The notes beneath the pieces are model-generated. The model was not told the DNA's origin and ran no database searches. It saw nothing but the letters and a program-made list of their open reading frames with translations. Shown one piece after another: positions 1 through 5,970 of a stretch of 51,040 nt of DNA (position 1 is its first letter; the number at the start of each line of letters is the position of its first letter). This DNA comes from an uncultured Clostridia bacterium (GTDB lineage: Bacteria; Bacillota; Clostridia; Christensenellales; UBA1242). The stretch spans positions 1 through 51,040 of the forward strand of contig CALWDY010000011.1 of assembly GCA_944376825.1 (NCBI GenBank), in the 5' to 3' direction. The translations under genes and the position numbers were made by a program.

Positions 1-2
1 TA

Positions 3-704
3 ATAGACTTTAAAGGTCGCAAGACCTTGAAGCTTACACAAGCTCATATAGAGCAAAAGAAAAAATCTCCATATCTTTCAGTTTGGTTTGAAGATGAAAT
101 TGGAATGTCAAATCCCGCTGATGGTAAGAGAGGCAAAAACAAAAATTTGAATATATCGGAAGCTGGAAGATTTATACGACATCATTTTGACGGCTTTTGG
201 CTAAATACTGACCAGGATAGTGGAAATATAGCAATAGATTTAAAAAGAGTTGTGGCACTTAATAGAACTATGCTTGAACAAAGACCCTTTTTAAAGCCAT
301 TAGTTTTAATGAAAATATACAATTTTTTATGTAATCGTCTAATTGCAAAATTTAAGGATATAACAGAAAAAAATTACAATTGTAAGGTTTCAAAAGCACG
401 GTCAGTAAATAAGAAATATATCAAATTTTTGTTAAACTTATATTATTTTATAAAAGCATCTGGATTTAGAATTTATCGTTTTATTGACAAAGGTAATAAG
501 ATAAAGGCTAATCCACTTTATAAAAATGAAGAAAGAAAATTAAAAACTCAATATGTACCTAGTTTATTAAACTGTAAATATGATGATAGATGCTTTGCAA
601 ATTCTTATAAAGCAAAAGATTTTTCGATAGAAGAAAAGTTTTTTGAAAATCTAATATTGTCTGAAAGCGAACTTTTAGATTTAATGAATAATAACTTGAA
701 TTAA
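3..704 (+). CDS. Unrecognised mobile-element protein, 5' end outside the window
   Basis: The reading frame is open to the left edge of the window, so the 5' end is missing; the TTG at 27 has no ribosome binding site and is probably internal. The product (about 234 residues seen) is basic, with a Lys/Asn/Arg-rich middle section and an acidic C-terminus. No signal peptide or membrane segment is visible. A hydrophobic-aromatic helix lies near the middle (LLNLYYFIKASGF). I do not recognise a family. Its position at the edge of a large palindromic region and before the replication module would suit a mobilisation or replication accessory protein, but no catalytic motif supports either. Confidence 0.6.
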   Translation: MDFKGRKTLKLTQAHIEQKKKSPYLSVWFEDEIGMSNPADGKRGKNKNLNISEAGRFIRHHFDGFWLNTDQDSGNIAIDLKRVVALNRTMLEQRPFLKPLVLMKIYNFLCNRLIAKFKDITEKNYNCKVSKARSVNKKYIKFLLNLYYFIKASGFRIYRFIDKGNKIKANPLYKNEERKLKTQYVPSLLNCKYDDRCFANSYKAKDFSIEEKFFENLILSESELLDLMNNNLN

Positions 705-705
705 T

Positions 706-819
706 AATTTTAATTTTTATTGATTCCTTTAAATTTAATATATTTTTTTCAATAAGAATTAAAAATGGATTTTTAATTTTTGAAAAAAATATAAATTTAA
801 TTCAATAAAAATTAAAATT
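706..819. repeat. 114-bp nested inverted repeat (cruciform-capable)
   Basis: Three nested sets of inverted repeats are seen. The outer arms 706-723 and 802-819 are an 18-bp perfect pair (AATTTTAATTTTTATTGA and its complement). Inner arms around 729-752 and 781-800 match imperfectly. The central perfect 10-bp arms 757-766 and 769-778 have a GG loop. It begins two bases after the stop of the preceding gene. It could be a single-strand origin, an oriT-type structure or a strong terminator; there is no clean T-tract rule to follow because the whole stretch is AT-rich. Confidence 0.7.
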
Positions 820-913
820 GTAATTCAGTTAAATTTAAAATTTAAGATAAAAATCAATATATTTTATTAAAAAAATCATATTTGAGTAATGAAATATATT
901 AAAACCTATTAAA

Positions 914-958
914 ACAGCGAAAAACGGAGTTTTTCGCTGTCGGTTACCAAAGTTACCA
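914..958. promoter_or_regulatory. Perfect 12-bp hairpin followed by GTTACCA direct repeats
   Basis: ACAGCGAAAAAC (914-925) pairs perfectly with 929-940 across a GGA loop. Two copies of GTTACCA follow at 943-949 and 952-958, nine bases apart. The site lies 23 bases upstream of the XRE-type gene start. It may be an operator for that regulator, a replication or transfer site, or an attenuator. A weak promoter, TTGAGT (882-887) with TATTAA (907-912), would place the hairpin at the transcript start. Confidence 0.6.
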
Positions 959-981
959 TATCAAACAAAAGGGGGTTAAAA

Positions 982-1260
982 ATGTTGCCATTTGGAAAAT
1001 ATTTTGGACAAAATCCAATTAAAACATTAAGACTTAAGCTTAATTTAAAACAAGAAGAATTAGCTGTAGTTCTTGGAAAAGAATTAGATAAAAACTTAAC
1101 AAAAAAAGATATATGCCGTTGGGAAAACTGTGAACATTTACCTCGTAATGAAGTTCTTATCGCAATCGCAAGACTAGGCAATTTAAATCCACAAAAATTT
1201 ATTCAACAATTCAAAGAACATTTTGAAACATACAACGAAATTGTAGGGAGGAAAAAGTAA
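982..1260 (+). CDS. XRE-family helix-turn-helix protein of the mobile element
   Basis: A 92-residue protein with a Cro/C1-type HTH at about residues 12-70: the pattern KQEELAVVLGKEL, a recognition helix ending in WENCEHLP, then a hydrophobic helix. The segment between the two HTH helices is slightly longer than usual. The start has a strong ribosome binding site (AAAGGGGG). The stop abuts the ATG of the next gene, so the two are co-transcribed. It probably controls the element's replication genes, and the hairpin/direct-repeat site just upstream is the natural candidate operator. DNA binding follows from the family; the target is inferred. Confidence 0.8.
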   Translation: MLPFGKYFGQNPIKTLRLKLNLKQEELAVVLGKELDKNLTKKDICRWENCEHLPRNEVLIAIARLGNLNPQKFIQQFKEHFETYNEIVGRKK

Positions 1261-1641
1261 ATGAAAAGAATAATTAACGCACGCACCAAAAAAGCACGTG
1301 CTAAACAAGAACTTAGAGAAAAACGCAAAATTCAGTGGTATGCTAGAAAGGTAATACATTTTATTGCAAAACAATACAAAAAAACAGGTAACACAGTTAT
1401 CGATATAGATGTTTACAGATTCAATGAAGAAAAACTTATTAAAGTTCTCCAAATGTTGCAGTTGGAAAAACAAATAACATACATAAAAGCAGACGACCTT
1501 TACACTGTAACAATCTTGCTTCCAAAAACTACACAAACAAACATTTTAGAAAATGTAAATAAAGAATTAGGACAAAAAGAACCAATAAAGAAAGTAAAGT
1601 CAGAAGATGACCCAAATAGTCCTGATTACAAACCATTTTAA
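1261..1641 (+). CDS. Hypothetical basic protein, coupled to the XRE gene
   Basis: A 126-residue protein starting directly after the stop codon of the XRE gene, with that gene's GGAGG sequence serving as ribosome binding site. The first 35 residues are strongly basic (Lys/Arg-rich) and suit nucleic-acid contact. The middle has a winged-helix-like run (residues about 45-80, alternating hydrophobic strands such as ADDLYTVTILL), and the C-terminus is polar and acidic. It uses CGC, CAC and ACC codons more than the core genes to the right. No family is recognised. It lies between a regulator and a replication protein and may be a replication accessory factor. Confidence 0.65.
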   Translation: MKRIINARTKKARAKQELREKRKIQWYARKVIHFIAKQYKKTGNTVIDIDVYRFNEEKLIKVLQMLQLEKQITYIKADDLYTVTILLPKTTQTNILENVNKELGQKEPIKKVKSEDDPNSPDYKPF

Positions 1642-1667
1642 TTTTTAATTAAATAAAGGGAGAGAAA

Positions 1668-2516
1668 ATGAAGAGTCAATCACTCAAATTCTTTCCCCGT
1701 GAGTCAAAGCTTACAACTCAAGAACAACTTTTTATGTCAGATTTTAACATATCTAACAAAGAAAGAGTTGCAAACCAGAGATTAGAAGCATTTGCAGTTT
1801 ACATTTTACTTCGCATGAAAATGTCCGATGACGATGACACTGGATATTTTCTAAAATTTGACCAAGACCTTTTGAATCTCCTCAGTTGTAGTATAGGAAC
1901 CGACAATAAGTTCCTTATTCGTGTTGTCAAAAGGTGCCTGGAACGGGGCTTGTTTGACGTAGTGATGTTTAATAAGTTTAAAATACTTACATCACCAGAC
2001 ATTCAAGACAAATATTTCTTTGGCAAACAAAGATGCACTAAAATACGAGTAGTAAAAGAATACTTGTATAGTTTTGTATACGAAAAATACGAATTTGTAA
2101 ACAAAAAATGCGAAATTGTAAACAAAAACGGGGAAATTGTAAACAAAAATAAACAAACCACACAAGACGATACTAACACAAATACAAAGAAAGAAACACA
2201 AGCTGTTGGTACAAATCCACAATTAGAAATTTTTCTCAAAGAATTTCCTCAAAAGGCTGAGGTGAACATAAACATACCAGATTTTGTGGAAATGGACAAA
2301 CTTATAGCTAAAATTAAAGATAGCGAATTTTTAAAGATGGCTAACAACCTAAAATTGTCTTGGTTTGTTAAAAAAGAAAATTACGATAACGTTATTGCTG
2401 GTCAATACGATAAATTTGTTGTATCTCCTGGCAAAACTTCACCATACACAGAAAGAACTTACACAAAAGAAGAGATTGAATCGTTGTATACTGATTTGGA
2501 ATCAATAGATATATAG
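1668..2516 (+). CDS. Phage/plasmid-type replication protein with Lin1244/Lin1753 (DUF4373) domain
   Basis: A 282-residue protein. Residues about 8-140 match the Lin1244/Lin1753 winged-helix domain found at the N-terminus of phage replication proteins: an FFP start, a region giving the element's TGYFLKFDQD segment, then RGLFD, ILTSPDIQDKYF and a KEYLY-type end. Residues 135-162 are a four-fold heptad repeat ending EIVNKNG/EIVNKNK, encoded by four 21-bp units that may be iterons. A polar linker and a C-terminal part (about 185-282) with no recognised domain follow. The start has a GGGAGAG ribosome binding site. The likely role is replication initiation or helicase loading for the element; this is inferred from the domain and context. 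Confidence 0.8.
   Translation: MKSQSLKFFPRESKLTTQEQLFMSDFNISNKERVANQRLEAFAVYILLRMKMSDDDDTGYFLKFDQDLLNLLSCSIGTDNKFLIRVVKRCLERGLFDVVMFNKFKILTSPDIQDKYFFGKQRCTKIRVVKEYLYSFVYEKYEFVNKKCEIVNKNGEIVNKNKQTTQDDTNTNTKKETQAVGTNPQLEIFLKEFPQKAEVNINIPDFVEMDKLIAKIKDSEFLKMANNLKLSWFVKKENYDNVIAGQYDKFVVSPGKTSPYTERTYTKEEIESLYTDLESIDI
2070..2153 (+). repeat. Four 21-bp iteron-like repeats inside the replication gene
   Basis: Units start at 2070, 2091, 2112 and 2133 with exact 21-bp spacing. The last three share GAAATTGTAAACAAAAA with at most one or two changes; the first is more degenerate (TTTTGTATACGAAAAATAC). Repeats inside an initiator gene form the replication origin in lambda O and in RepA_N plasmids; that function is an inference here. 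Confidence 0.7.
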
Positions 2517-2526
2517 GGGGATTGAC

Positions 2527-2841
2527 ATGGTTGATATTTTGACAAATAAATTAAGAGATTATTTGAACTCAAATAATGTCTATTGGCAAATTTACAATAA
2601 TTTATTTATTGTTATTACTGATAGTGAAACTATACGGCTTGCATTTAAAATAGACAACAACAAAATTTCATTAAACACATGTGTTGATAAGACATATGTT
2701 TTTGAACCAGGAATAGCAAAATTCACATCCGTAAAATTAAAAGTACAAAATTTTATATTGGATAATGAGTCACTCATTAATCAGATGATTGCGATTAGCA
2801 AAAACTTAAATTTATTGGAGGAAAAATATGTTAAAAATTAA
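2527..2841 (+). CDS. Hypothetical protein of the mobile element (104 aa)
   Basis: Starts ten bases after the replication gene with a GGGGG-type ribosome binding site. It has alternating hydrophobic and polar strands in residues 15-70 (NNLFIVITDSETIRLAFKI), suggesting a small alpha/beta fold, and a helical C-terminus. There is no signal peptide, membrane segment or catalytic motif. Its end overlaps the next gene by 14 bases, so the two are translationally coupled. Family unknown; it is part of the packed early region of the element. Confidence 0.65.
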   Translation: MVDILTNKLRDYLNSNNVYWQIYNNLFIVITDSETIRLAFKIDNNKISLNTCVDKTYVFEPGIAKFTSVKLKVQNFILDNESLINQMIAISKNLNLLEEKYVKN

Positions 2842-3067
2842 AGATAATGTTGATATGAAAGAACTTGAAAAGTTTGACGAATTGGAATATAAGGAAAATG
2901 AATATTTTAAAAACCCTTATTATGTAAACAATTCTGGAACAGTATTAATTTTTGAAAAAAGTAGGCATTTGGACTTAATAGGTTGTAGTAATGTGCGTAA
3001 CGAATATGACATTTTATTTGACTTAATCAAAGCGGATATGATCGAAAAGGTGGTAAAGCATGAGTAA
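2828..3067 (+). CDS. Hypothetical acidic protein of the mobile element (79 aa)
   Basis: Start chosen at an ATG preceded by TTGGAGG, inside the end of the previous gene. The N-terminus is Glu/Lys-rich and probably helical. The middle (NSGTVLIFEKSRHLDLIG) reads as two strands and the end as a helix. Its stop overlaps the start of the next gene. No family recognised. Overlaps of 8-26 bases between this gene and its neighbours are typical of phage-like modules. Confidence 0.6.
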   Translation: MLKIKDNVDMKELEKFDELEYKENEYFKNPYYVNNSGTVLIFEKSRHLDLIGCSNVRNEYDILFDLIKADMIEKVVKHE

Positions 3068-3275
3068 TATTTCAAAAATAAGAGTTTGTCGAGAGCTGAT
3101 AAAATTAGATCACCTGCTAATACATGATAGACCAATTGAGCTTACAAGTGCTCAGATAGATTATTTATTGTCAGCAGGTTTTGAAGGTAATCCAGCAAGG
3201 AAATCATTTATTTATACAGATAAACACCTTGAGATTGAATATTTAGTAATTAAGGAGAGAGAAAATGAGAATTAG
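3060..3275 (+). CDS. Hypothetical small protein of the mobile element (71 aa)
   Basis: Overlaps the preceding gene by 8 bases, with a GGTGG-type ribosome binding site within it. The sequence is a helix (residues 5-20), a second helix (27-38, TSAQIDYLLSAGF) and a C-terminal strand-like stretch (EIEYLVIK). It has no motif that I recognise. It overlaps the following DUF3970-like gene by 11 bases. Confidence 0.55.
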   Translation: MSNISKIRVCRELIKLDHLLIHDRPIELTSAQIDYLLSAGFEGNPARKSFIYTDKHLEIEYLVIKERENEN

Positions 3276-3465
3276 ATTACATGGTGTTTCAGAAGAGATT
3301 TCAAGGTTTACGAAATTGTTCAAGGCTCTTGAAGAATCAGGAGTAATTGACATTTTGCAACAATCTGAACCATATGCAGACCGTGGCACTTCCAAATATT
3401 GCCGAGTGTATATGGATATTTCTATCAAACGAGGGATAGATGAAAAAGAACAATCTAACATTTGA
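3265..3465 (+). CDS. DUF3970-like small protein
   Basis: A 66-residue protein with the layout of DUF3970-type proteins of mobile elements: an N-terminal strand MRIRLHG, a helix (SEEISRFTKLFKALEE), a short strand, the conserved SEPYADRG turn and a final YCRVYMDI strand. The family's function is unknown. The ribosome binding site GGAGAG lies 5 bases ahead of the ATG. It overlaps the next gene by 26 bases. Confidence 0.6.
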   Translation: MRIRLHGVSEEISRFTKLFKALEESGVIDILQQSEPYADRGTSKYCRVYMDISIKRGIDEKEQSNI

Positions 3466-4099
3466 CCGGGACAACTTCAAGCTTTCTTTGATAAAAAACT
3501 GTAAGCTTGTAGGAGAGTTCGAGTTTCCAGAGATAAACCCTACACAAACAACCTTTGGAAAGTATGAGGTAATACCTTTTAACATGGCTAAAAGTGTTGA
3601 ACAAAAGCAAAAATATTATGTGCATTTTTATATTGATGATTATCAGTTTGACCGTGTTTGGTATGCTCCAGAAAAATACATGAGGTTTTTGAAACAGTTT
3701 AAAGGTGTCATCGGGCCCGATTTTAGTTTGTACGCAGATATGCCTAAGGCACTCCAAATATTTCAATGCTATAAGTCTCGAGTTCTAACTCGATACTGGC
3801 AAGATAATGGAATAGATGTAATACCAAATGCATCATGGAGTGATGAAAGTTCTTATTCGTGGTGTTTCGATGGATTGCCAAAAAATTCAACTATTGCTGT
3901 GAGTTCTGTTGGTTGTATAAAGAACGCACGTGCATTGTTAAACTTTTGCAAAGGTTTTCATGAAATGGAAAATAGACTAAGTCCAACAAAAATATTATTT
4001 TATGGAGTTATTCCAGAAAGTTTAAAGGGTGATAAAAGTATAATTCAAATTGCTACACATATGCAAATACAATTTACAAATTTAAACAAGGAGGAATAA
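3440..4099 (+). CDS. DUF4417-family protein
   Basis: A 219-residue protein matching the DUF4417 family of phage and conjugative elements. Seen in order: HFYIDDYQFDRVW, then GPDFSLYADMPKA, then QCYKSRVLTRYWQDNGIDVIPNAS, then WCFDGLPKNSTIAVSSVGC. The family's biochemical role is not established. Its ATG lies within the end of the preceding gene. Its stop TAATG overlaps the ATG of the following metallopeptidase-like gene, so those two are translationally coupled. Confidence 0.8.
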   Translation: MKKNNLTFDRDNFKLSLIKNCKLVGEFEFPEINPTQTTFGKYEVIPFNMAKSVEQKQKYYVHFYIDDYQFDRVWYAPEKYMRFLKQFKGVIGPDFSLYADMPKALQIFQCYKSRVLTRYWQDNGIDVIPNASWSDESSYSWCFDGLPKNSTIAVSSVGCIKNARALLNFCKGFHEMENRLSPTKILFYGVIPESLKGDKSIIQIATHMQIQFTNLNKEE

Positions 4100-4980
4100 T
4101 GGGAGGTAGAGGAAGTTGTTACTTAAATTTTAATAATTCAAACAATAGTACAGCAGGAGATGTTGATATTACATCTATATTAGAAAATACAAATGAAGAT
4201 AAAGATACATTAAAAAAATATAATGGTAAAACGGAAAAACTAAAAAATAAAAATATACACATTAAAGAAAGTACAGATAATTTACCAGAAGATGTATTTA
4301 TTCCAAATATCAAAAAAATTGACCACTTAACAAGAAAGTATGTTGAAACATCAAATATTTTAAAAGCAAAAAATCAAGAAATGGCAGTAAGGTCTGATAG
4401 ACTTGGAACTTATACTGAAGCTTGTTTTATATCTTCTAGTACAGATTTCTCATCGTTACAAATAGTACTTAATAAAGATTTAAAACATTCAAATCGTAAA
4501 AGGGTTGAAGAAAACACTCAAAGTCAAATTGATTCGGGTTATTGGATGAAGTCTGATAAAGACCAACTTGTTAATCAAACTATTACACATGAATTTGGAC
4601 ATTATGTTCAAAGAGTTCTTATGGAAAAAGATAAGCAAACAAAAAATGGTAATAAGGAGTACAGTGATTTTATTAGCAATGTAAAAAATTGTACTACACC
4701 AAAACAAGTAGCCAAATTAGTAAGAACTTATTCTGAATATAAAGCAACAAAATATTTTAAACAAATTCAGCGAATACATAGAAAGGAATTTGGAAAAGAA
4801 TCTATTGAAGATATTAGTAGATATGGAAGAGAAAGCAACAGAGAAGCATTTGCTGAATTGTTTGCTAACTTAAATACATGTAAAAATCCGACATCACTAG
4901 CTAAATCAATGAGTATATTTCTAGACAAAAATTTTATTGTCAAAGGACCAAAGGTTGACAGAGATAGAATAAAAAATTAA
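4099..4980 (+). CDS. MGGRG-type protein with HExxH zinc-metallopeptidase site
   Basis: A 293-residue protein. The N-terminus MGGRGS is shared by many phage and ICE proteins, often fused to toxin-like enzyme domains. A polar, Asn/Lys-rich linker runs to about residue 65. The C-terminal part carries HEFGH at residues 164-168 (zinc-binding HExxH) and a downstream helix NREAFAELFANL whose Glu 249 or 253 could be the third zinc ligand, the gluzincin pattern. No secretion signal is visible. It could be an effector, a processing protease or an anti-host toxin of the element. The metallopeptidase site is seen; the substrate is unknown. It is coupled to the DUF4417 gene. Confidence 0.75.
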   Translation: MGGRGSCYLNFNNSNNSTAGDVDITSILENTNEDKDTLKKYNGKTEKLKNKNIHIKESTDNLPEDVFIPNIKKIDHLTRKYVETSNILKAKNQEMAVRSDRLGTYTEACFISSSTDFSSLQIVLNKDLKHSNRKRVEENTQSQIDSGYWMKSDKDQLVNQTITHEFGHYVQRVLMEKDKQTKNGNKEYSDFISNVKNCTTPKQVAKLVRTYSEYKATKYFKQIQRIHRKEFGKESIEDISRYGRESNREAFAELFANLNTCKNPTSLAKSMSIFLDKNFIVKGPKVDRDRIKN

Positions 4981-5000
4981 AATATAAAAGGAGAATGACT

Positions 5001-5282
5001 ATGAGAAAACCAGAGCCTTATTTTATGAAAAATCCAGAATGGTATTATCATGATGCAGAAAAGATGCGTTATTTTCTAACCGATAAAGCACCAAGGGAAG
5101 CTATAGAAAGTTATAATGAATTTTATGCTGATGAATATGTTGACCCTGTATTTTTGCATAATGTTATACAAGATGCAGAACAAAGTTATAGAGAAGATTT
5201 AAAGAGAGAAGGTAAAACATCGGAAGAGATAGAAAAAATAATATCTACATGGCTTCATAACATAACTACACATGAGAATTAA
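5001..5282 (+). CDS. Hypothetical element-terminal protein (93 aa)
   Basis: Start chosen at 5001: the ribosome binding site AAAAGGAG (4986-4993) is 7 bases away, while the ATG at 4995 is only one base from it. The protein is rich in aromatic and acidic residues (FMKNPEWYYHDAEKMRYF; ADEYVD) and its second half is helical (EQSYREDLKREGKTSEEIEKIISTW). It has no membrane segment or known motif. It is the last gene before the tRNA-derived junction and is followed by a terminator. Confidence 0.6.
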   Translation: MRKPEPYFMKNPEWYYHDAEKMRYFLTDKAPREAIESYNEFYADEYVDPVFLHNVIQDAEQSYREDLKREGKTSEEIEKIISTWLHNITTHEN

Positions 5283-5290
5283 AATATAAA

Positions 5291-5319
5291 AAATCATAGT
5301 TATGTAACTATGGTTTTTC
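5291..5319 (+). terminator. Rho-independent terminator of the element operon
   Basis: Inverted repeat AATCATAGTTA/TAACTATGGTT around a tight TG centre, followed by TTTTT, nine bases after the stop of the last element gene. Confidence 0.75.
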
Positions 5320-5325
5320 TATTGT

Positions 5326-5383
5326 AACTTATCCATTCAAAGTAGGAAATTTAACAAAAAAACTTATCCAAAAAACTTATCCA
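5326..5383 (+). repeat. Three direct repeats AACTTATCCA (arm-type-site candidates)
   Basis: Identical 10-mers at 5326-5335, 5361-5370 and 5374-5383, the last two 13 bases apart. They lie 50-110 bases inside the element from the tRNA-derived junction. This is the usual location of arm-type binding sites of tyrosine integrases; that role is inferred. Confidence 0.55.
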
Positions 5384-5435
5384 AAAAATCATAAAATCCT
5401 TTTAATATAAGGCATACAGCCTTTTATTAGTAAAA

Positions 5436-5490
5436 CTTAAAATCCCTCGGGGGAAACTTCGTACCGGTTCAAGTCCGGTCCCCGGCACCA
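5436..5490 (+). pseudogene. 3' fragment of tRNA-Leu(UAA), attachment-site copy 1
   Basis: The sequence reads as the anticodon loop CTTAAAA (anticodon TAA), 3' anticodon strand TCCCT, a long class II variable arm, the T arm with GGTTCAAGTCC, the 3' acceptor strand and an encoded CCA (5488-5490). The D arm and 5' acceptor strand are absent: the bases before 5435 show no tRNA resemblance. A break exactly at the anticodon loop is what integration into a tRNA gene leaves at the distal end of an element. Confidence 0.8.
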
Positions 5491-5535
5491 AGAAGAACCT
5501 AAACGGGTTCTTTTTTCATTTCAAGGGATTTTAAG
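5444..5535 (+). repeat. 92-bp direct repeat, copy 1 (tRNA-Leu 3' end plus terminator)
   Basis: This stretch recurs at 5635-5727 with one inserted T and one G-to-T change. It starts in the 3' anticodon strand of the tRNA fragment and runs past the terminator to GATTTTAAG. The near-identity indicates a recent duplication, as left by tandem integration or excision at one att site. Confidence 0.85.
5493..5516 (+). terminator. tRNA-type terminator, copy 1
   Basis: AAGAACC (5493-5499) pairs with GGTTCTT (5506-5512) and runs into six T. It follows the CCA of the tRNA fragment directly and is duplicated with it at 5684-5708. Confidence 0.8.
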
Positions 5536-5620
5536 TCCCTTGGACTTAACTCCTGTCGGAGCCAGACCGCAACAAAGTTGCTCCCAGGCTTTGGCTAAAA
5601 ACAGTCTGCAAGACTGTTTT
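5523..5620. repeat. Cluster of short hairpins between the two tRNA fragments
   Basis: Consecutive small palindromes: AAGGGA-7 nt-TCCCTT (5523-5541, a mirror of the tRNA-Leu anticodon arm) overlapping AAGTCC/GGACTT (5533-5547), then CTCC/GGAG (5550-5561), GCAAC/GTTGC (5569-5581) and the perfect 10-bp AAAACAGTCT/AGACTGTTTT (5598-5620). No gene is credible here. Confidence 0.65.
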
Positions 5621-5634
5621 CTTAACGCGTCGCC

Positions 5635-5681
5635 CCCTCGGGGGAAACTTCGTACCGGTTCAAGTCCGGTCCCCGGCACCA
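5635..5681 (+). pseudogene. 3' fragment of a tRNA-Leu gene, copy 2
   Basis: Variable arm, T arm and acceptor strand with CCA (5679-5681), identical to copy 1 from CCCTCGGGGG onward. The anticodon loop and 5' half are missing: upstream bases read GCGTCGCC and match no tRNA arm. It is followed by the same terminator (5684-5708). It is also the right copy of the 92/93-bp direct repeat (5635-5727). Confidence 0.8.
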
Positions 5682-5683
5682 AG

Positions 5684-5708
5684 AAGAACCTAAACGGGTT
5701 CTTTTTTT
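5684..5708 (+). terminator. tRNA-type terminator, copy 2
   Basis: AAGAACC (5684-5690) pairs with GGTTCTT (5697-5703), with seven T (one more than copy 1). Confidence 0.8.
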
Positions 5709-5729
5709 CATTTCAAGTGATTTTAAGGA

Positions 5730-5802
5730 GAGAAAAAACTGCGCTTTTGGCACAGTTTTGCCAATTATGGCAACACATAGTGCTTGGCACTTGTTTTTTC
5801 TC
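5730..5802. repeat. Long stem enclosing three hairpins
   Basis: GAGAAAAAAC (5730-5739) pairs with GTTTTTTCTC (5793-5802). Enclosed are AACTGCGC/GCACAGTT (one mismatch, about 5737-5757, competing with the end of the outer stem), TTGCCA-ATTA-TGGCAA (5758-5773) and AGTGC-TTG-GCACT (5779-5791). The cloverleaf-like layout could be a structured RNA or a recombination site. The rest of the gap up to fhs shows only the fhs promoter. Confidence 0.55.
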
Positions 5803-5923
5803 TTTTCTCGCGACCAAACGAAAATGCCTTATAAATTATGCATTTTGTTGCAACTTTTTTGTTATATAAACAATTGAATATAGTATTGTTATCGCAAGTG
5901 TATTTCTTCGCATTATATAATTG

Positions 5924-5953
5924 TTGGACAAAAATACGCTAATAGTGTATAAT
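5924..5953 (+). promoter_or_regulatory. Promoter of fhs
   Basis: TTGGAC (5924-5929), an 18-base spacer and TATAAT (5948-5953), ending 17 bases before the fhs ATG, with the AGAGGTG ribosome binding site between. Confidence 0.8.
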
Positions 5954-5970
5954 TTTTTTAAGAGGTGAAC

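Larger units (their letters stand above)
1..5490. mobile_element. Right-hand part of an integrated mobile element ending in a tRNA-Leu 3' fragment
   Basis: The block has the gene content of a phage-like or integrative element: a Lin1244/Lin1753-type replication protein, an XRE regulator, DUF3970- and DUF4417-type proteins, an MGGRG-type metallopeptidase-like protein, and many small genes that overlap or nearly touch. It ends at a 3' fragment of tRNA-Leu(UAA) beginning at the anticodon loop, the classic scar of integration into a tRNA gene. To its right, core metabolism begins with fhs. No integrase, relaxase or capsid gene is recognisable here, so the rest, probably including the integrase and the intact tRNA, should lie left of the window. 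The element type (prophage, satellite, ICE or IME) cannot be decided from this part. Confidence 0.75.

Noticed and set aside
13..28. AAGGTC-GCAA-GACCTT hairpin at the left edge
   Set aside because: It lies within an open coding frame that continues to the window edge; too short to claim as a regulatory element without the upstream sequence.
5540..5869. A 109-codon open frame on the plus strand
   Set aside because: It runs through the second tRNA-Leu fragment, its terminator and the hairpin cluster, has no ribosome binding site and encodes low-information Cys/Phe-rich sequence.
5820..5970. THF riboswitch or other folate-sensing leader before fhs
   Set aside because: The distance from -10 to start is only 17 bases, leaving no room for a riboswitch in the transcript, and no such motif is seen upstream.
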